Numbered from the stretch's first letter, positions 1-6,859 are shown. The stretch: DNA of 7,601 bases from Candidatus Cloacimonadota bacterium (GCA_027064945.1 JAMOPB010000427.1:1-7601), one strand, 5' to 3'. The notes: a model not told the origin generated them from the sequence alone. Numbers and translations: made by a program.

Positions 1-6
1 AAGTAG

Positions 7-28
7 AACAAGCTGCCAGCTTGTTTTT
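7..28 (+). terminator. Intrinsic terminator of a gene upstream of the window
   Basis: A perfect 7-bp stem (7-13 with 19-25) with a 5-nt loop runs straight into five T residues (24-28). This is the classic intrinsic terminator layout for a plus-strand gene ending before the window. The gene itself is not visible. Confidence 0.75.
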
Positions 29-29
29 C

Positions 30-48
30 CGCAACTAAGCAAGTTGCG
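30..48. repeat. Perfect hairpin next to the terminator
   Basis: CGCAACT (30-36) and AGTTGCG (42-48) form a perfect 7-bp stem around a 5-nt loop. It has no T-run directly after it, so it is not a second terminator by itself. It may stabilise the 3' end of the upstream transcript or be a small palindromic site. Confidence 0.5.
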
Positions 49-63
49 CTACAATGTAAAAAT

Positions 64-82
64 AGCATGAGCCTGCTTTTTT
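64..82 (+). terminator. Possible weak second terminator
   Basis: AGCA (64-67) pairs with TGCT (74-77) around a 6-nt loop, followed by a six-T run (77-82). An A-rich stretch lies just upstream (57-62). The stem has only 4 bp before a T/T mismatch, so this is at best a weak back-up terminator. Confidence 0.35.
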
Positions 83-450
83 AAACCAACTTCATGAAAA
101 CAGCGTAAACAGTGAAAAGTGAAGAAAAATAATTATTCAATATATATTTTTCATTGAACTCCTTTAAACTGAGAAATTTGTGTGGTATTATTGGCTTTTT
201 GTGTTTATAATAAATTGTAATTTAGTGAAATATACGAATATAAGCTGTTCTTTTGCTTTCTTGCTAAATCAGTTTTATAATTATCTATACATTTTAAATA
301 TCTTGACATCAAAGTTGCGTAATTGCTTTTTTTGTATGCTTGTATTAATTCATTGGCAAATATAATGTTGTGCATTTATTAATAGTTAATATCGAAAATC
401 TGGTTATGTATTTTTTTAATTTTTTATTAATAACTTTTTTGGGAGATCAG
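83..450 (+). promoter_or_regulatory. Non-coding leader and promoter region of the transporter operon
   Basis: This is a 368-nt AT-rich stretch without a credible gene. It holds several perfect TATAAT boxes (206-211, 276-281, 361-366). The box at 361-366 lies best for the operon, giving a start near 373 and an untranslated leader of about 75 nt, but it has only a poor -35. The box at 276-281 has TTGCTT at 253-258 with a 17-nt spacer. A perfect TTGACA at 303-308 has no matching -10 at normal distance. The promoter is therefore expected here but its position is not settled. I see no recognisable riboswitch. Confidence 0.5.
361..366 (+). promoter_or_regulatory. Candidate -10 box for the BMP gene
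   Basis: This is a perfect TATAAT 84 nt before the start codon of the binding-protein gene. The sequence at -35 distance (338-343, GCTTGT) matches poorly and there is no extended -10 TG. In such AT-rich DNA a chance match is quite possible. Confidence 0.3.
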
Positions 451-1530
451 ATGAAAAGAGTTTTTTGGATTTTATTATTAATTGCAGCTATAATGCTTAT
501 AGCTGGTTGCGGTGGAAAAGCAGAGAAAAGCGACAAAATCAAAGCAGGTTTTGTGTATGTAGGACCTGTTGGTGATGCCGGTTGGACAAAGTCTCACGAT
601 GAAGGTCGTTTGGCTATGGAAGAGTTACCTTTTGTGGAAAAATCTATTTATGTTGAAAATGTGCCTGAAGGTGCTGAAGCTACTAGAGTGATTACTGAAA
701 TGGCAGAATCCGGTTGCAACATTATTTTTACAACATCTTTCGGTTATATGGATCCTACTTTGGAAGTTGCTAAGAAATATCCTGATGTAACTTTCTTGCA
801 TGCAACAGGCTACAAAACAGCAGAGAATATGACAAACTACATGGGTAAAATGTATCAAAGTAAATATTTGGCTGGTATTGTGGCTGGTAGAATGAGTAAG
901 ACAGGAAAAATCGGTTATGTTGCACCATTCCCAATTCCTGAAGTTGTAAGACTTATTAATGCATTTACTTTAGGTGCTCAAACTGAAAATCCTGACATTG
1001 AAGTACAAGTTTTATGGACAAATTCTTGGTTTGATCCGGTTCATGAAAAAGAAGCTGCTAATACAATGATTGCTGATGGTTGTGATGTGATTACTCAAGG
1101 TGCTGATAGTGCCGGACCTCAAGAAGCAGCAGAAGCAGCAGGCATATATTCTATCGGTTATGATAGTGATATGAGCATGTTTGCACCAAACGCACATCTT
1201 ACAGCTCCGGTATGGCATTGGGGTGTTTATTATAAAGATGTTGCTACAAAAGTACATAACGGAACATGGACAAATGAGCCGGTTTGGTGGGATATGGGAA
1301 CAGGTATTACAGGACTTTCTCCTTTCAGTGAAAAGGTTCCACAAGACCTTCGTGATCATATAGAAAGTGTTAAAAAACAAGTTTTGGAAGAAGATAATAT
1401 CTTTGCAGGTCCGCTTTATGATCAATCAGGTAAATTGATGGTTGAAGAAGGAGTGAAAATGACTGATGGTGAAAAACTTAGTTTTGACTGGTTTGTAAAA
1501 GGTGTGAAAGGTAGATTACCTAAGAATTAG
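451..1530 (+). CDS. BMP-family purine-type substrate-binding lipoprotein of an ABC importer
   Basis: This 359-residue protein is the extracytoplasmic receptor that would deliver a purine base or nucleoside to the ATPase and permeases encoded next. Residues 1-20 are a lipoprotein signal peptide: K2-R3, a hydrophobic core, and lipobox I17-A18-G19-C20, so C20 should be lipidated and membrane-anchored. The mature part follows the BMP (basic membrane protein/PnrA-like) fold. Conserved blocks visible are GPVGDAGW (38-45), TSFGYMDP (95-102), YLAG (139-142), NSWFDP (191-196), GYDSDM (236-241) and APVWHW (252-257). W45 in place of the usual phenylalanine block places it in the base-binding type subgroup rather than with classical nucleoside lipoproteins, which is an inference. 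The start at 451 is chosen because GGGAG (441-445) lies 5 nt upstream and the signal peptide begins there. An in-frame GTG at 370 would bury the signal peptide. Length is normal for the family. The exact ligand cannot be read from the sequence. Confidence 0.92.
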   Translation: MKRVFWILLLIAAIMLIAGCGGKAEKSDKIKAGFVYVGPVGDAGWTKSHDEGRLAMEELPFVEKSIYVENVPEGAEATRVITEMAESGCNIIFTTSFGYMDPTLEVAKKYPDVTFLHATGYKTAENMTNYMGKMYQSKYLAGIVAGRMSKTGKIGYVAPFPIPEVVRLINAFTLGAQTENPDIEVQVLWTNSWFDPVHEKEAANTMIADGCDVITQGADSAGPQEAAEAAGIYSIGYDSDMSMFAPNAHLTAPVWHWGVYYKDVATKVHNGTWTNEPVWWDMGTGITGLSPFSEKVPQDLRDHIESVKKQVLEEDNIFAGPLYDQSGKLMVEEGVKMTDGEKLSFDWFVKGVKGRLPKN

Positions 1531-1543
1531 AGATATTTTTTTT

Positions 1544-1578
1544 AGCGAGGTAGGGTTTTATTCTGCCTCGCTTTTTTT
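1544..1578 (+). terminator. Intrinsic terminator between binding protein and ATPase
   Basis: A 10-bp stem (1544-1553 with 1563-1572, one G-U pair) with a 9-nt loop is followed by seven T residues (1572-1578). It starts 14 nt after the binding-protein stop codon. Since the ATPase and permease genes follow with no obvious promoter, partial read-through is the likely way they are transcribed. This would give more receptor than transporter, a usual arrangement in ABC import operons. Confidence 0.85.
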
Positions 1579-1598
1579 ATTACTAGTAAATATTTTTT

Positions 1599-1613
1599 AG
1601 GAGTTTTATTTTG
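1599..1613 (+). promoter_or_regulatory. Ribosome binding site that fixes a TTG start
   Basis: AGGAG (1599-1603) lies 7 nt before TTG (1611-1613). The next in-frame ATG, at 1644, has no comparable SD. The TTG start is therefore preferred and would lower translation of the ATPase. Confidence 0.75.
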
Positions 1614-3161
1614 AATAACAATAAAAAAACACCTCTTGTAGAGATGCAGGGAATAAGCAAATCCTTTTTTGGCAATTGCGTAAATGATAATATCGATCTT
1701 GTTTTACATTCCGGAGAAATTCACGCTTTATTGGGCGAAAATGGAGCGGGGAAGACCACATTAATGAATATGCTAACCGGAGTATATTATCCTGACAAAG
1801 GAGATATCTATCATAAAGGTGAAAAAATAGTTTTTGATTTTCCGGGTAAAGCTCTGAAAGTTGGTATTGGAATGGTGCATCAGCGTTTTAGTCTGGTGGG
1901 AAATCTCACAGTATTAGAAAATTTGATTTTAGGTCATCCGGATAATAAATTTGTTCTAAATATGGCTGAAAAGAAAAAATTGATCAAAACTTATATGGAT
2001 CAGTTCAATTTCCAATTGGATTTGGATGCGATAATAAATGAGCTGCCAATTGGAGTGCGTCAAAAAGTAGAAATTTTAAAAATGTTGGTGCGAGAAGTAG
2101 ATGTATTGATTGTGGATGAGCCAACAACAGTTCTTACAAAACAAGAAGCAGATAATTTAATGGAAATTCTGCGTAAAATTGCCAATACAGGAAAAGGTAT
2201 TATTTTTATAACTCACAAAATGGCAGAAGTTTTCCAAATAGCAGATACAATTACAGTTCTAAGGAAAGGAAAGAAAATATCAACGGTTAGCAGTAAAAAT
2301 ACAACAGCAAGGGAATTAGCATCAATGATGGTTGGAAAGGAAAATAATCTTACTTTTGAAAAACCTGAAACAAAGAAAATCCCTAATGTTGTAGAAGTGA
2401 AAAATCTGTTTGTCAATTCAGATAAAGGTGTTTTAGCTGTTAATAATATCTCTTTTAGTGTTGCAGGTGGTGAGGTTTTTGGTATTGCCGGCGTTACAGG
2501 CAATGGGCAAATTGAATTATGTGATGCTCTTACGGGAAATCGAGAAGTTGTAAGAGGTGAAGTCTTTTTCAAGCAAAAAGATGTTACGCATCTAAATCCC
2601 TTACAAAGAATCGACACAGGTATAAGTTACATCCCAGGTGATAGGATTAATGTAGGTGTTGCCGGATCTAGGAGTGTTTGGGAAAATTTGATTATGAAAG
2701 TTTACCGACTGAATGATTTTAGGAAAGGATTGTTCCTTGATAATAAAAAATTAAAGAGTTATGCAGAAAAGATTATTGAAAAATACGATATCTCACATCC
2801 CGGGATTAATTTACCAAGTTTATTACTTTCCGGAGGTAATCTGCAGAAATTGATAATTGGTAGAGAGATGGAAAGAGATTGTGACCTTTATATTTGTGTT
2901 TATCCTACACGTGGATTGGATGTAGGAGCTACCGAATTTGTACGAAAGTCAATCTTGAAGTTACGTAATGAAGGAAAAGCAGTGATTTTAATCTCAGGTG
3001 ATTTTGATGAAATTTTTGGGTTATCCGATAGAATAGGTGTGATGTATGAAGGAAATTTCACCGGAATATTTGAAAATGGAAAACACTCGTTGGAGGAAAT
3101 TGGACTTATGATGAGTGGTCATAGTGAAGCTGAAGCTGCTAAGGAGATGGGAAATGTATAA
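1611..3161 (+). CDS. ABC importer ATPase, two fused nucleotide-binding domains (nucleoside/purine type)
   Basis: This 516-residue cytoplasmic protein would power the importer; family relatives are NupO/YufO of Bacillus and the RbsA/MglA-like double ATPases. Domain 1 (about 10-245) has Walker A GENGAGKTT (42-50), Q-loop Q91, signature LPIGVRQ (145-151), Walker B with D169-E170, and H-loop H202. Domain 2 (about 260-505) has a degenerate Walker A, GVTGNGQ (294-300, no GKT), an intact signature LLSGG (405-409), and PTRGLD (432-437). Its catalytic glutamate position is Y431 and the H-loop position is G463. The second domain's own catalytic motifs are therefore incomplete, as is usual in this family, where only one composite site hydrolyses ATP. 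The gene begins with TTG, preceded by AGGAG. Its last 8 nt overlap the first permease gene, so translation is probably coupled. The length is normal and the reading frame intact. Confidence 0.93.
   Translation: MNNNKKTPLVEMQGISKSFFGNCVNDNIDLVLHSGEIHALLGENGAGKTTLMNMLTGVYYPDKGDIYHKGEKIVFDFPGKALKVGIGMVHQRFSLVGNLTVLENLILGHPDNKFVLNMAEKKKLIKTYMDQFNFQLDLDAIINELPIGVRQKVEILKMLVREVDVLIVDEPTTVLTKQEADNLMEILRKIANTGKGIIFITHKMAEVFQIADTITVLRKGKKISTVSSKNTTARELASMMVGKENNLTFEKPETKKIPNVVEVKNLFVNSDKGVLAVNNISFSVAGGEVFGIAGVTGNGQIELCDALTGNREVVRGEVFFKQKDVTHLNPLQRIDTGISYIPGDRINVGVAGSRSVWENLIMKVYRLNDFRKGLFLDNKKLKSYAEKIIEKYDISHPGINLPSLLLSGGNLQKLIIGREMERDCDLYICVYPTRGLDVGATEFVRKSILKLRNEGKAVILISGDFDEIFGLSDRIGVMYEGNFTGIFENGKHSLEEIGLMMSGHSEAEAAKEMGNV
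3141..3156 (+). promoter_or_regulatory. Ribosome binding site deciding the start of permease 1
   Basis: AAGGAG (3141-3146), inside the end of the ATPase gene, lies 7 nt before ATG at 3154. This favours 3154 over the in-frame codon at 3115, which has no comparable SD and would add 13 residues of a basic, unrelated-looking sequence. Confidence 0.8.
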
Positions 3162-4215
3162 AATTAAATTAGAACAAAGAGAACGAGTTTCCAATCAACA
3201 AGATTTAATTATAACGCTTGCAGCAATTGGTGTTGCTTTAATTCTATCCGGTATTTTTATTGCTTTGAATGGGGTGAATCCATTTGCAGCTTTTGGAAAA
3301 GTTTTTTCCAGTGCTTTTGGATCTATGTATGGAATCTCTGAAACTTTATTAAAATCTATTCCTCTGATTTTTACAGGTTTGGCAGTGGCAATTGCATTAA
3401 ATAGTAAAATTTGGAATATTGGAGCTGAAGGGCAGCTCTATTTTGGTGCTATCACAGCTACAGCTTATGTTATGTATGGTCCGGTTCTTCCTGCTCCGAT
3501 AATGATACTCACATTGTTGGCGTTAGGTGCGATTGGTGGTGCATTTTGGGCTGCAATCCCGGCTTTATTGAAAATAAAATTTAAAATGAATGAAGTTATT
3601 TCAACTTTATTGTTAAACTATGTAGCAATGAATATTGCTGATTATTTCCTGTTTGGTGCTTGGAAAGGGAAAGATAATTTTCCATATACAACAGAATTTC
3701 CTGATCAGGCAAAATTACCTCAACTTGGTTTTGGCCGAGTTCATTTTGGAATCATAATTGCCTTAGTATTAGTTGTAATTATGTTCTTAGTAATTTATTA
3801 TACTAAAACAGGTTATAAACTAAGACTTACAGGCTCAAGCTTAAAAGCTGCTAAGTATGCTGGAATTGATATTAAAAAGATGATGTTTGGTGTATTTTTA
3901 TGTAGCGGAGCTTTGGCCGGTTTAGCGGGGATTGTTCAAGTGATAGGAGTAGAATATAAATTGCATCAACATATTTCTCCCGGATATGGTTACACGGGAA
4001 TTATCGTTGCTTGGTTAGCAAGATCAAATCCATTTGTGATTGTGATTTTTGCTTTTTTCCTAAGTGTTTTATTAAAAGGTGCAGATTCTTTGCAAATAGC
4101 AATGGGTTTACCCGCAGCAGTCGGAGTGGTAATTCAATCATTGATTCTATTTGCTATACTCGGAAGCGAATTATTTAAAAATTATAACCTAAAACTTATA
4201 AAAAGGAGCAAATAA
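3154..4215 (+). CDS. ABC importer permease 1 (BPD_transp_2 family, YufP/NupP-like)
   Basis: This 353-residue integral membrane protein is one half of the translocation channel of the purine/nucleoside importer. After a charged cytoplasmic N-terminus (1-17) it shows about ten hydrophobic segments, for example near 18-39, 64-84, 112-140, 198-216, 244-268 and 320-338. Family hallmarks are NIGAEGQLYFGA (88-99), MNEVISTLLLNY (145-156, the likely coupling region facing the ATPase), SGALAGLAG (251-259) and GYGYTGI (277-283). It overlaps the ATPase gene by 8 nt. Its stop codon overlaps the next start by 1 nt (TAATG), so the three transport genes are translationally coupled. The length and frame are normal. 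Assignment to the nucleoside/purine branch rests on the binding protein and on these motifs. Sugar ABC permeases of the same superfamily are a less likely alternative. Confidence 0.9.
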   Translation: MYKIKLEQRERVSNQQDLIITLAAIGVALILSGIFIALNGVNPFAAFGKVFSSAFGSMYGISETLLKSIPLIFTGLAVAIALNSKIWNIGAEGQLYFGAITATAYVMYGPVLPAPIMILTLLALGAIGGAFWAAIPALLKIKFKMNEVISTLLLNYVAMNIADYFLFGAWKGKDNFPYTTEFPDQAKLPQLGFGRVHFGIIIALVLVVIMFLVIYYTKTGYKLRLTGSSLKAAKYAGIDIKKMMFGVFLCSGALAGLAGIVQVIGVEYKLHQHISPGYGYTGIIVAWLARSNPFVIVIFAFFLSVLLKGADSLQIAMGLPAAVGVVIQSLILFAILGSELFKNYNLKLIKRSK

Positions 4216-5138
4216 TGGGTGATCTTGTAACAATACTATTTACAGCGATAGCTAGTGGGACAATAATATTATATGCAACAATCGGGGAGATCATTACAGA
4301 GCGTTCCGGCATTTTGAATTTAGGTGTGGAAGGTATTATGCTTATGGGTGCTTTTTTTGGTTTTTTAGTAGCATATTATACAAATAATCTCTTTTTTGCA
4401 ATTGTAGCAGCCGGTATGATGGGCGGATTATTAGGTTTAATCCATGCTTTTATGTCTATTACAATGAGAGCTAATCAGGTGGTTTCAGGTTTGGCGCTTA
4501 CCATGTTTGGACAAGGTGCCAGTGCATTTTTTGGCATCAATTTAGTTGGGAAAACTTTAAAAACTTCTTTCCACCCGGTTCATATCCCGGTTCTAAGTAA
4601 AATCCCTGTGATTGGTGAGATCTTATTTCAACACAATATTTTAGTTTATTGTGGATTTATCTTACCGTTTATTGTTTGGTATATATTCACAAAAACTACC
4701 TGGGGTTTAGCATTAAGAGCAACTGGTGAAGAACCATTATCAAGTGAAATTATGGGTGTGCATGTGATAAAGGTAAGATACATTGCTACAATAGTTGGTG
4801 GCGTATTTATAGGTATTAGTGGAGCATATCTTTCTGTAGCTTATTCCAAACTTTGGGTTGAAGGTATTACAGCAGGTAAAGGTTGGATCACTATTGCATT
4901 AGTTATTTTTGCGAATTGGAATCCATTGATTGCTTATGGTGGAGCATATTTATTTGGTGCTTTGGAGCAGTTAGGGCTTTCTTTGCAAAAATTCAATATA
5001 GATTTTCCTATTATTTTATTAAAAAGTATTCCTTATGTGTTTACTATCTTGTTCTTACTCTTTATTTCTCTAAAAGGAAAACGTTCCAATCTGCCAAAAG
5101 CTTTGGGAGATTCCTATTTTAGGGAAAGTAGGGGATAA
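4215..5138 (+). CDS. ABC importer permease 2 (BPD_transp_2 family, YufQ/NupQ-like)
   Basis: This 307-residue integral membrane protein is the second half of the channel and pairs with permease 1. Hallmarks are GEIITERSGILNLGVEGIML (24-43), ANQVVSGLALTMFG (86-99), RATGEEP (168-174, cytoplasmic coupling loop) and GKGWITIALVIFANWNP (221-237). Hydrophobic segments are near 5-23, 33-56, 60-82, 88-110, 143-158, 188-210, 224-247 and 264-286. The start ATG at 4215 has AGGAG (4204-4208) 6 nt upstream and shares one base with the preceding stop. Size is typical of the shorter of the two permeases in these operons. No terminator follows directly, so transcription may continue into the symporter gene 121 nt downstream. 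Confidence 0.9.
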   Translation: MGDLVTILFTAIASGTIILYATIGEIITERSGILNLGVEGIMLMGAFFGFLVAYYTNNLFFAIVAAGMMGGLLGLIHAFMSITMRANQVVSGLALTMFGQGASAFFGINLVGKTLKTSFHPVHIPVLSKIPVIGEILFQHNILVYCGFILPFIVWYIFTKTTWGLALRATGEEPLSSEIMGVHVIKVRYIATIVGGVFIGISGAYLSVAYSKLWVEGITAGKGWITIALVIFANWNPLIAYGGAYLFGALEQLGLSLQKFNIDFPIILLKSIPYVFTILFLLFISLKGKRSNLPKALGDSYFRESRG

Positions 5139-5151
5139 AATATTTTTGTTC

Positions 5152-5170
5152 TAAACCGGGTTAAGGTTTA
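5152..5170. repeat. Small hairpin in the gap before the symporter gene
   Basis: TAAACC (5152-5157) and GGTTTA (5165-5170) form a perfect 6-bp stem with a 7-nt loop. There is no T-run, so it is not a terminator. It could be an RNA element or a binding site in the 5139-5259 gap. I could not match this gap to any riboswitch consensus I know. Confidence 0.35.
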
Positions 5171-5229
5171 TCCTGTTTTAAATGGATCTCAGGAGTACCA
5201 GGTAGCAACTAAATTAAAAAAAGTGTGTT

Positions 5230-5261
5230 ATGAAATTTAAATGAAAGAAGGAAAATTTCAT
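5230..5261 (+). promoter_or_regulatory. Inverted repeat enclosing the SD and start codon of the symporter gene
   Basis: ATGAAATTT (5230-5238) and AAATTTCAT (5253-5261) are a perfect 9-bp inverted repeat. The 14-nt loop holds the SD (AAGGA, 5248-5252) and the first two bases of the start codon (5260-5262) lie in the stem. The same left arm also opens a four-codon reading frame (5230-5244) that ends inside the loop. The stem has only one G-C pair, so it would be weak. It may modulate initiation or be a DNA operator. Confidence 0.45.
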
Positions 5262-6675
5262 GAAAGAAAAGAAACAAGAACCTATTGAATTAAAATTAGG
5301 TAAAAGTCAAAAGACATTTGATGACTTGAAAGAGAATCATGACATTATTTATGGATTGGAAGACAAACCGCCGGTTAGAGATTCTATTTTTGCTGCATTG
5401 CAACATCTTTTAGCCATTTTTGTGGGAATTATTACTCCTACGATTGTAATTGGCGGAGTATTAGGTTTGGGCTCTGAAGTCCCATATTTAATTAGTATGT
5501 CATTGATTGTTTCTGGTGTTGCGACCTTTATTCAGATTAAAAGGATTGGTCCGATTGGCTCCGGATTGCTAAGTATTCAAGGAACGAGTTTTGCCTTTTT
5601 AGGCTCAATTCTTTCTGCCGGTTTTTTGGTTAAAAATGCCGGAGGAGGTCCGGAGGAAATTTTAGGAACTATTTTCGCTATTTGCTTTGTGGGTGCATTC
5701 ATAGAAATGTTTTTGAGTAGATTTTTGCACCTGTTAAAAAAGATAATTACACCAACTGTTACAGGCGTTGTGGTTACAACTATCGGACTTAGTTTAATCA
5801 AAGTTGGTATCACAGATTTAGCTGGAGGTCAATGGCTTTTAGATAATAAACCTGAGTTATTCGGTTCTCCTGAGAATCTTGGTTTAGGTATGTTGGTTCT
5901 TATCGTTATAGTTATGTTTAATCGGAGTAAAAATCAATTTTTACGTATGAGCTCAATTGTAATCGGATTATTTATAGGTTATATTGTTGCCTTATTCTTG
6001 GGCAAAGTAGATCTTAGTGGTCTTAGTTCACTTCCTGTTGTAAGTATTCCTATTCCATTTAAATATGGTTTTAGATTTAATTTTGCTGCGTTTATACCAA
6101 TTGCATTGATTTATCTAATTACAACGATTGAATCTATTGGTGATCTAACTGCAACTTCAATGGTATCAAAAGAGCCTATTGAAGGTGACGTTTACATCAA
6201 AAGAATCAAAGGCGGAGTATTGGGCGATGGAGTGAATTCTGCATTAGCAGCTACATTTAACACTTTCCCAAATACCACTTTCAGCCAGAATAATGGGGTA
6301 ATTCAATTAACAGGTGTTGCCAGTAGATATGTGGGAATGTATATAGCCGCATTTTTGGTTATCTTAGGATTGTTTCCTATTATCGGTGGAATTTTTCAGC
6401 AAATGCCCAAACCTGTTTTAGGCGGTGCAACTCTTGTAATGTTTGCCACAGTAGCAGCTGCCGGTATTAAGATTATAGCTTCTCATCCAATAGACAGAAG
6501 AGCTATGATGATTATGGCTTTAGCTTTCGGATTGGGATTTGGGGTGATGATGGTTCCAGAAACTTTAAGCAAAATGCCTGATGTAGTTCAAAAAATATTT
6601 GGTTCACCTGTAACAACCGGTGGCCTTGTAGCTATCATAGCTAATATAATTTTACCAAATCCGGGAAAAGAGTAG
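5260..6675 (+). CDS. NCS2 (nucleobase-ascorbate) symporter, xanthine/urate type
   Basis: This 471-residue inner-membrane protein is a proton- or ion-coupled purine transporter of the XanQ/YgfU group. A charged N-terminal tail (1-36) ends in LEDKPP (33-38), then about 14 membrane segments follow. The NAT signature QNNGVIQLTG (343-352) is intact. Other conserved sites, aligned from memory to E. coli XanQ, are Q48-H49 (XanQ H31), E291 and D295 in ESIGD (XanQ E272, D276), and D323 in GGVLGDG (XanQ D304). Two selectivity positions differ from XanQ: S110 (XanQ N93) and S449 (XanQ N430), which points toward urate or a broader range. AAGGA (5248-5252) lies 7 nt before ATG. The gene is 121 nt behind the ABC permease with no terminator between, so co-transcription is likely, and a strong terminator follows. 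Xanthine, urate or both are possible substrates; uracil is unlikely. Confidence 0.92.
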   Translation: MKEKKQEPIELKLGKSQKTFDDLKENHDIIYGLEDKPPVRDSIFAALQHLLAIFVGIITPTIVIGGVLGLGSEVPYLISMSLIVSGVATFIQIKRIGPIGSGLLSIQGTSFAFLGSILSAGFLVKNAGGGPEEILGTIFAICFVGAFIEMFLSRFLHLLKKIITPTVTGVVVTTIGLSLIKVGITDLAGGQWLLDNKPELFGSPENLGLGMLVLIVIVMFNRSKNQFLRMSSIVIGLFIGYIVALFLGKVDLSGLSSLPVVSIPIPFKYGFRFNFAAFIPIALIYLITTIESIGDLTATSMVSKEPIEGDVYIKRIKGGVLGDGVNSALAATFNTFPNTTFSQNNGVIQLTGVASRYVGMYIAAFLVILGLFPIIGGIFQQMPKPVLGGATLVMFATVAAAGIKIIASHPIDRRAMMIMALAFGLGFGVMMVPETLSKMPDVVQKIFGSPVTTGGLVAIIANIILPNPGKE

Positions 6676-6697
6676 AATTTTATTTTAAATTATATTC

Positions 6698-6729
6698 AAT
6701 GGGATTGTGAAAGCAGTCCCATTTTTTTT
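6698..6729 (+). terminator. Strong intrinsic terminator after the symporter gene
   Basis: A 10-bp stem (6698-6707 with 6714-6723, one G-U pair) with a 6-nt loop TGAAAG is followed by a T run reaching 6729. It lies 23 nt after the symporter stop codon and closes the transporter transcription unit, so ssnA probably has its own promoter. Confidence 0.9.
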
Positions 6730-6755
6730 ACTTCTATTTCTATGGTTCTAAATGA

Positions 6756-6788
6756 GTTAACTATCACTTTTTATATATAAATGTTAAC
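6756..6788. repeat. Pair of GTTAAC palindromes, possible operator
   Basis: GTTAAC occurs at 6756-6761 (within the 8-nt palindrome AGTTAACT) and at 6783-6788, 27 bp apart and with AAATG before each. Similar flanks and near-integral helical spacing (about 2.6 turns) could suit a dimeric regulator. The short sites could also be chance in AT-rich DNA. Confidence 0.3.
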
Positions 6789-6795
6789 TTCGTTT

Positions 6796-6801
6796 TATAA
6801 T
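6796..6801 (+). promoter_or_regulatory. Candidate -10 box upstream of ssnA
   Basis: A perfect TATAAT lies 8 nt after the second GTTAAC site, which would fall in the promoter spacer. The -35 area (near 6773-6778, ATATAT) matches poorly. Use of this box would give ssnA a leader of about 185 nt. Confidence 0.3.
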
Positions 6802-6815
6802 TGAAGTGCTTATGG

Positions 6816-6833
6816 TTTATCTATATTGATAAA
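6816..6833. repeat. AT-rich hairpin in the ssnA leader
   Basis: TTTATC (6816-6821) and GATAAA (6828-6833) pair perfectly around a 6-nt loop. The stem is short and AT-rich, so its role is uncertain. Confidence 0.25.
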
Positions 6834-6859
6834 TAATAAGTCGAAATAAAACAATTAAT

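Noticed and set aside
303..308. Perfect TTGACA as the -35 of the operon promoter
   Set aside because: No -10-like sequence at 16-18 nt; the sequence there is T-rich without TATAAT similarity.
180..365. 61-codon open frame in the leader
   Set aside because: It starts with GTG without a SD, has a composition typical of random AT-rich DNA (many F, N, Y, I), no recognisable domain, and overlaps the promoter region.
370..450. Upstream GTG start for the binding protein
   Set aside because: It has no SD, lies at the likely transcript start, and would place 27 residues before a perfect lipoprotein signal peptide.
625..1425. Antisense open frames (625-858, 1012-1425)
   Set aside because: They lie wholly within the binding-protein gene, which has strong family motifs; cysteine- and histidine-rich translations are typical shadows.
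2213..2617. Antisense open frame inside the ATPase gene
   Set aside because: It is covered by conserved ABC ATPase sequence and has no SD or domain.
4883..5122. Forward out-of-frame open frame inside permease 2
   Set aside because: It is a shadow of a well-supported membrane protein gene and shows no own features.
5139..5259. Purine, preQ1, ykkC-type or xanthine riboswitch before the symporter
   Set aside because: By eye the conserved core bases of these classes, as far as I remember them, are not present in the right order. A covariance search would settle it.
5577..5813. Antisense open frame inside the symporter gene
   Set aside because: It is opposite a conserved NCS2 region and has no supporting signals.
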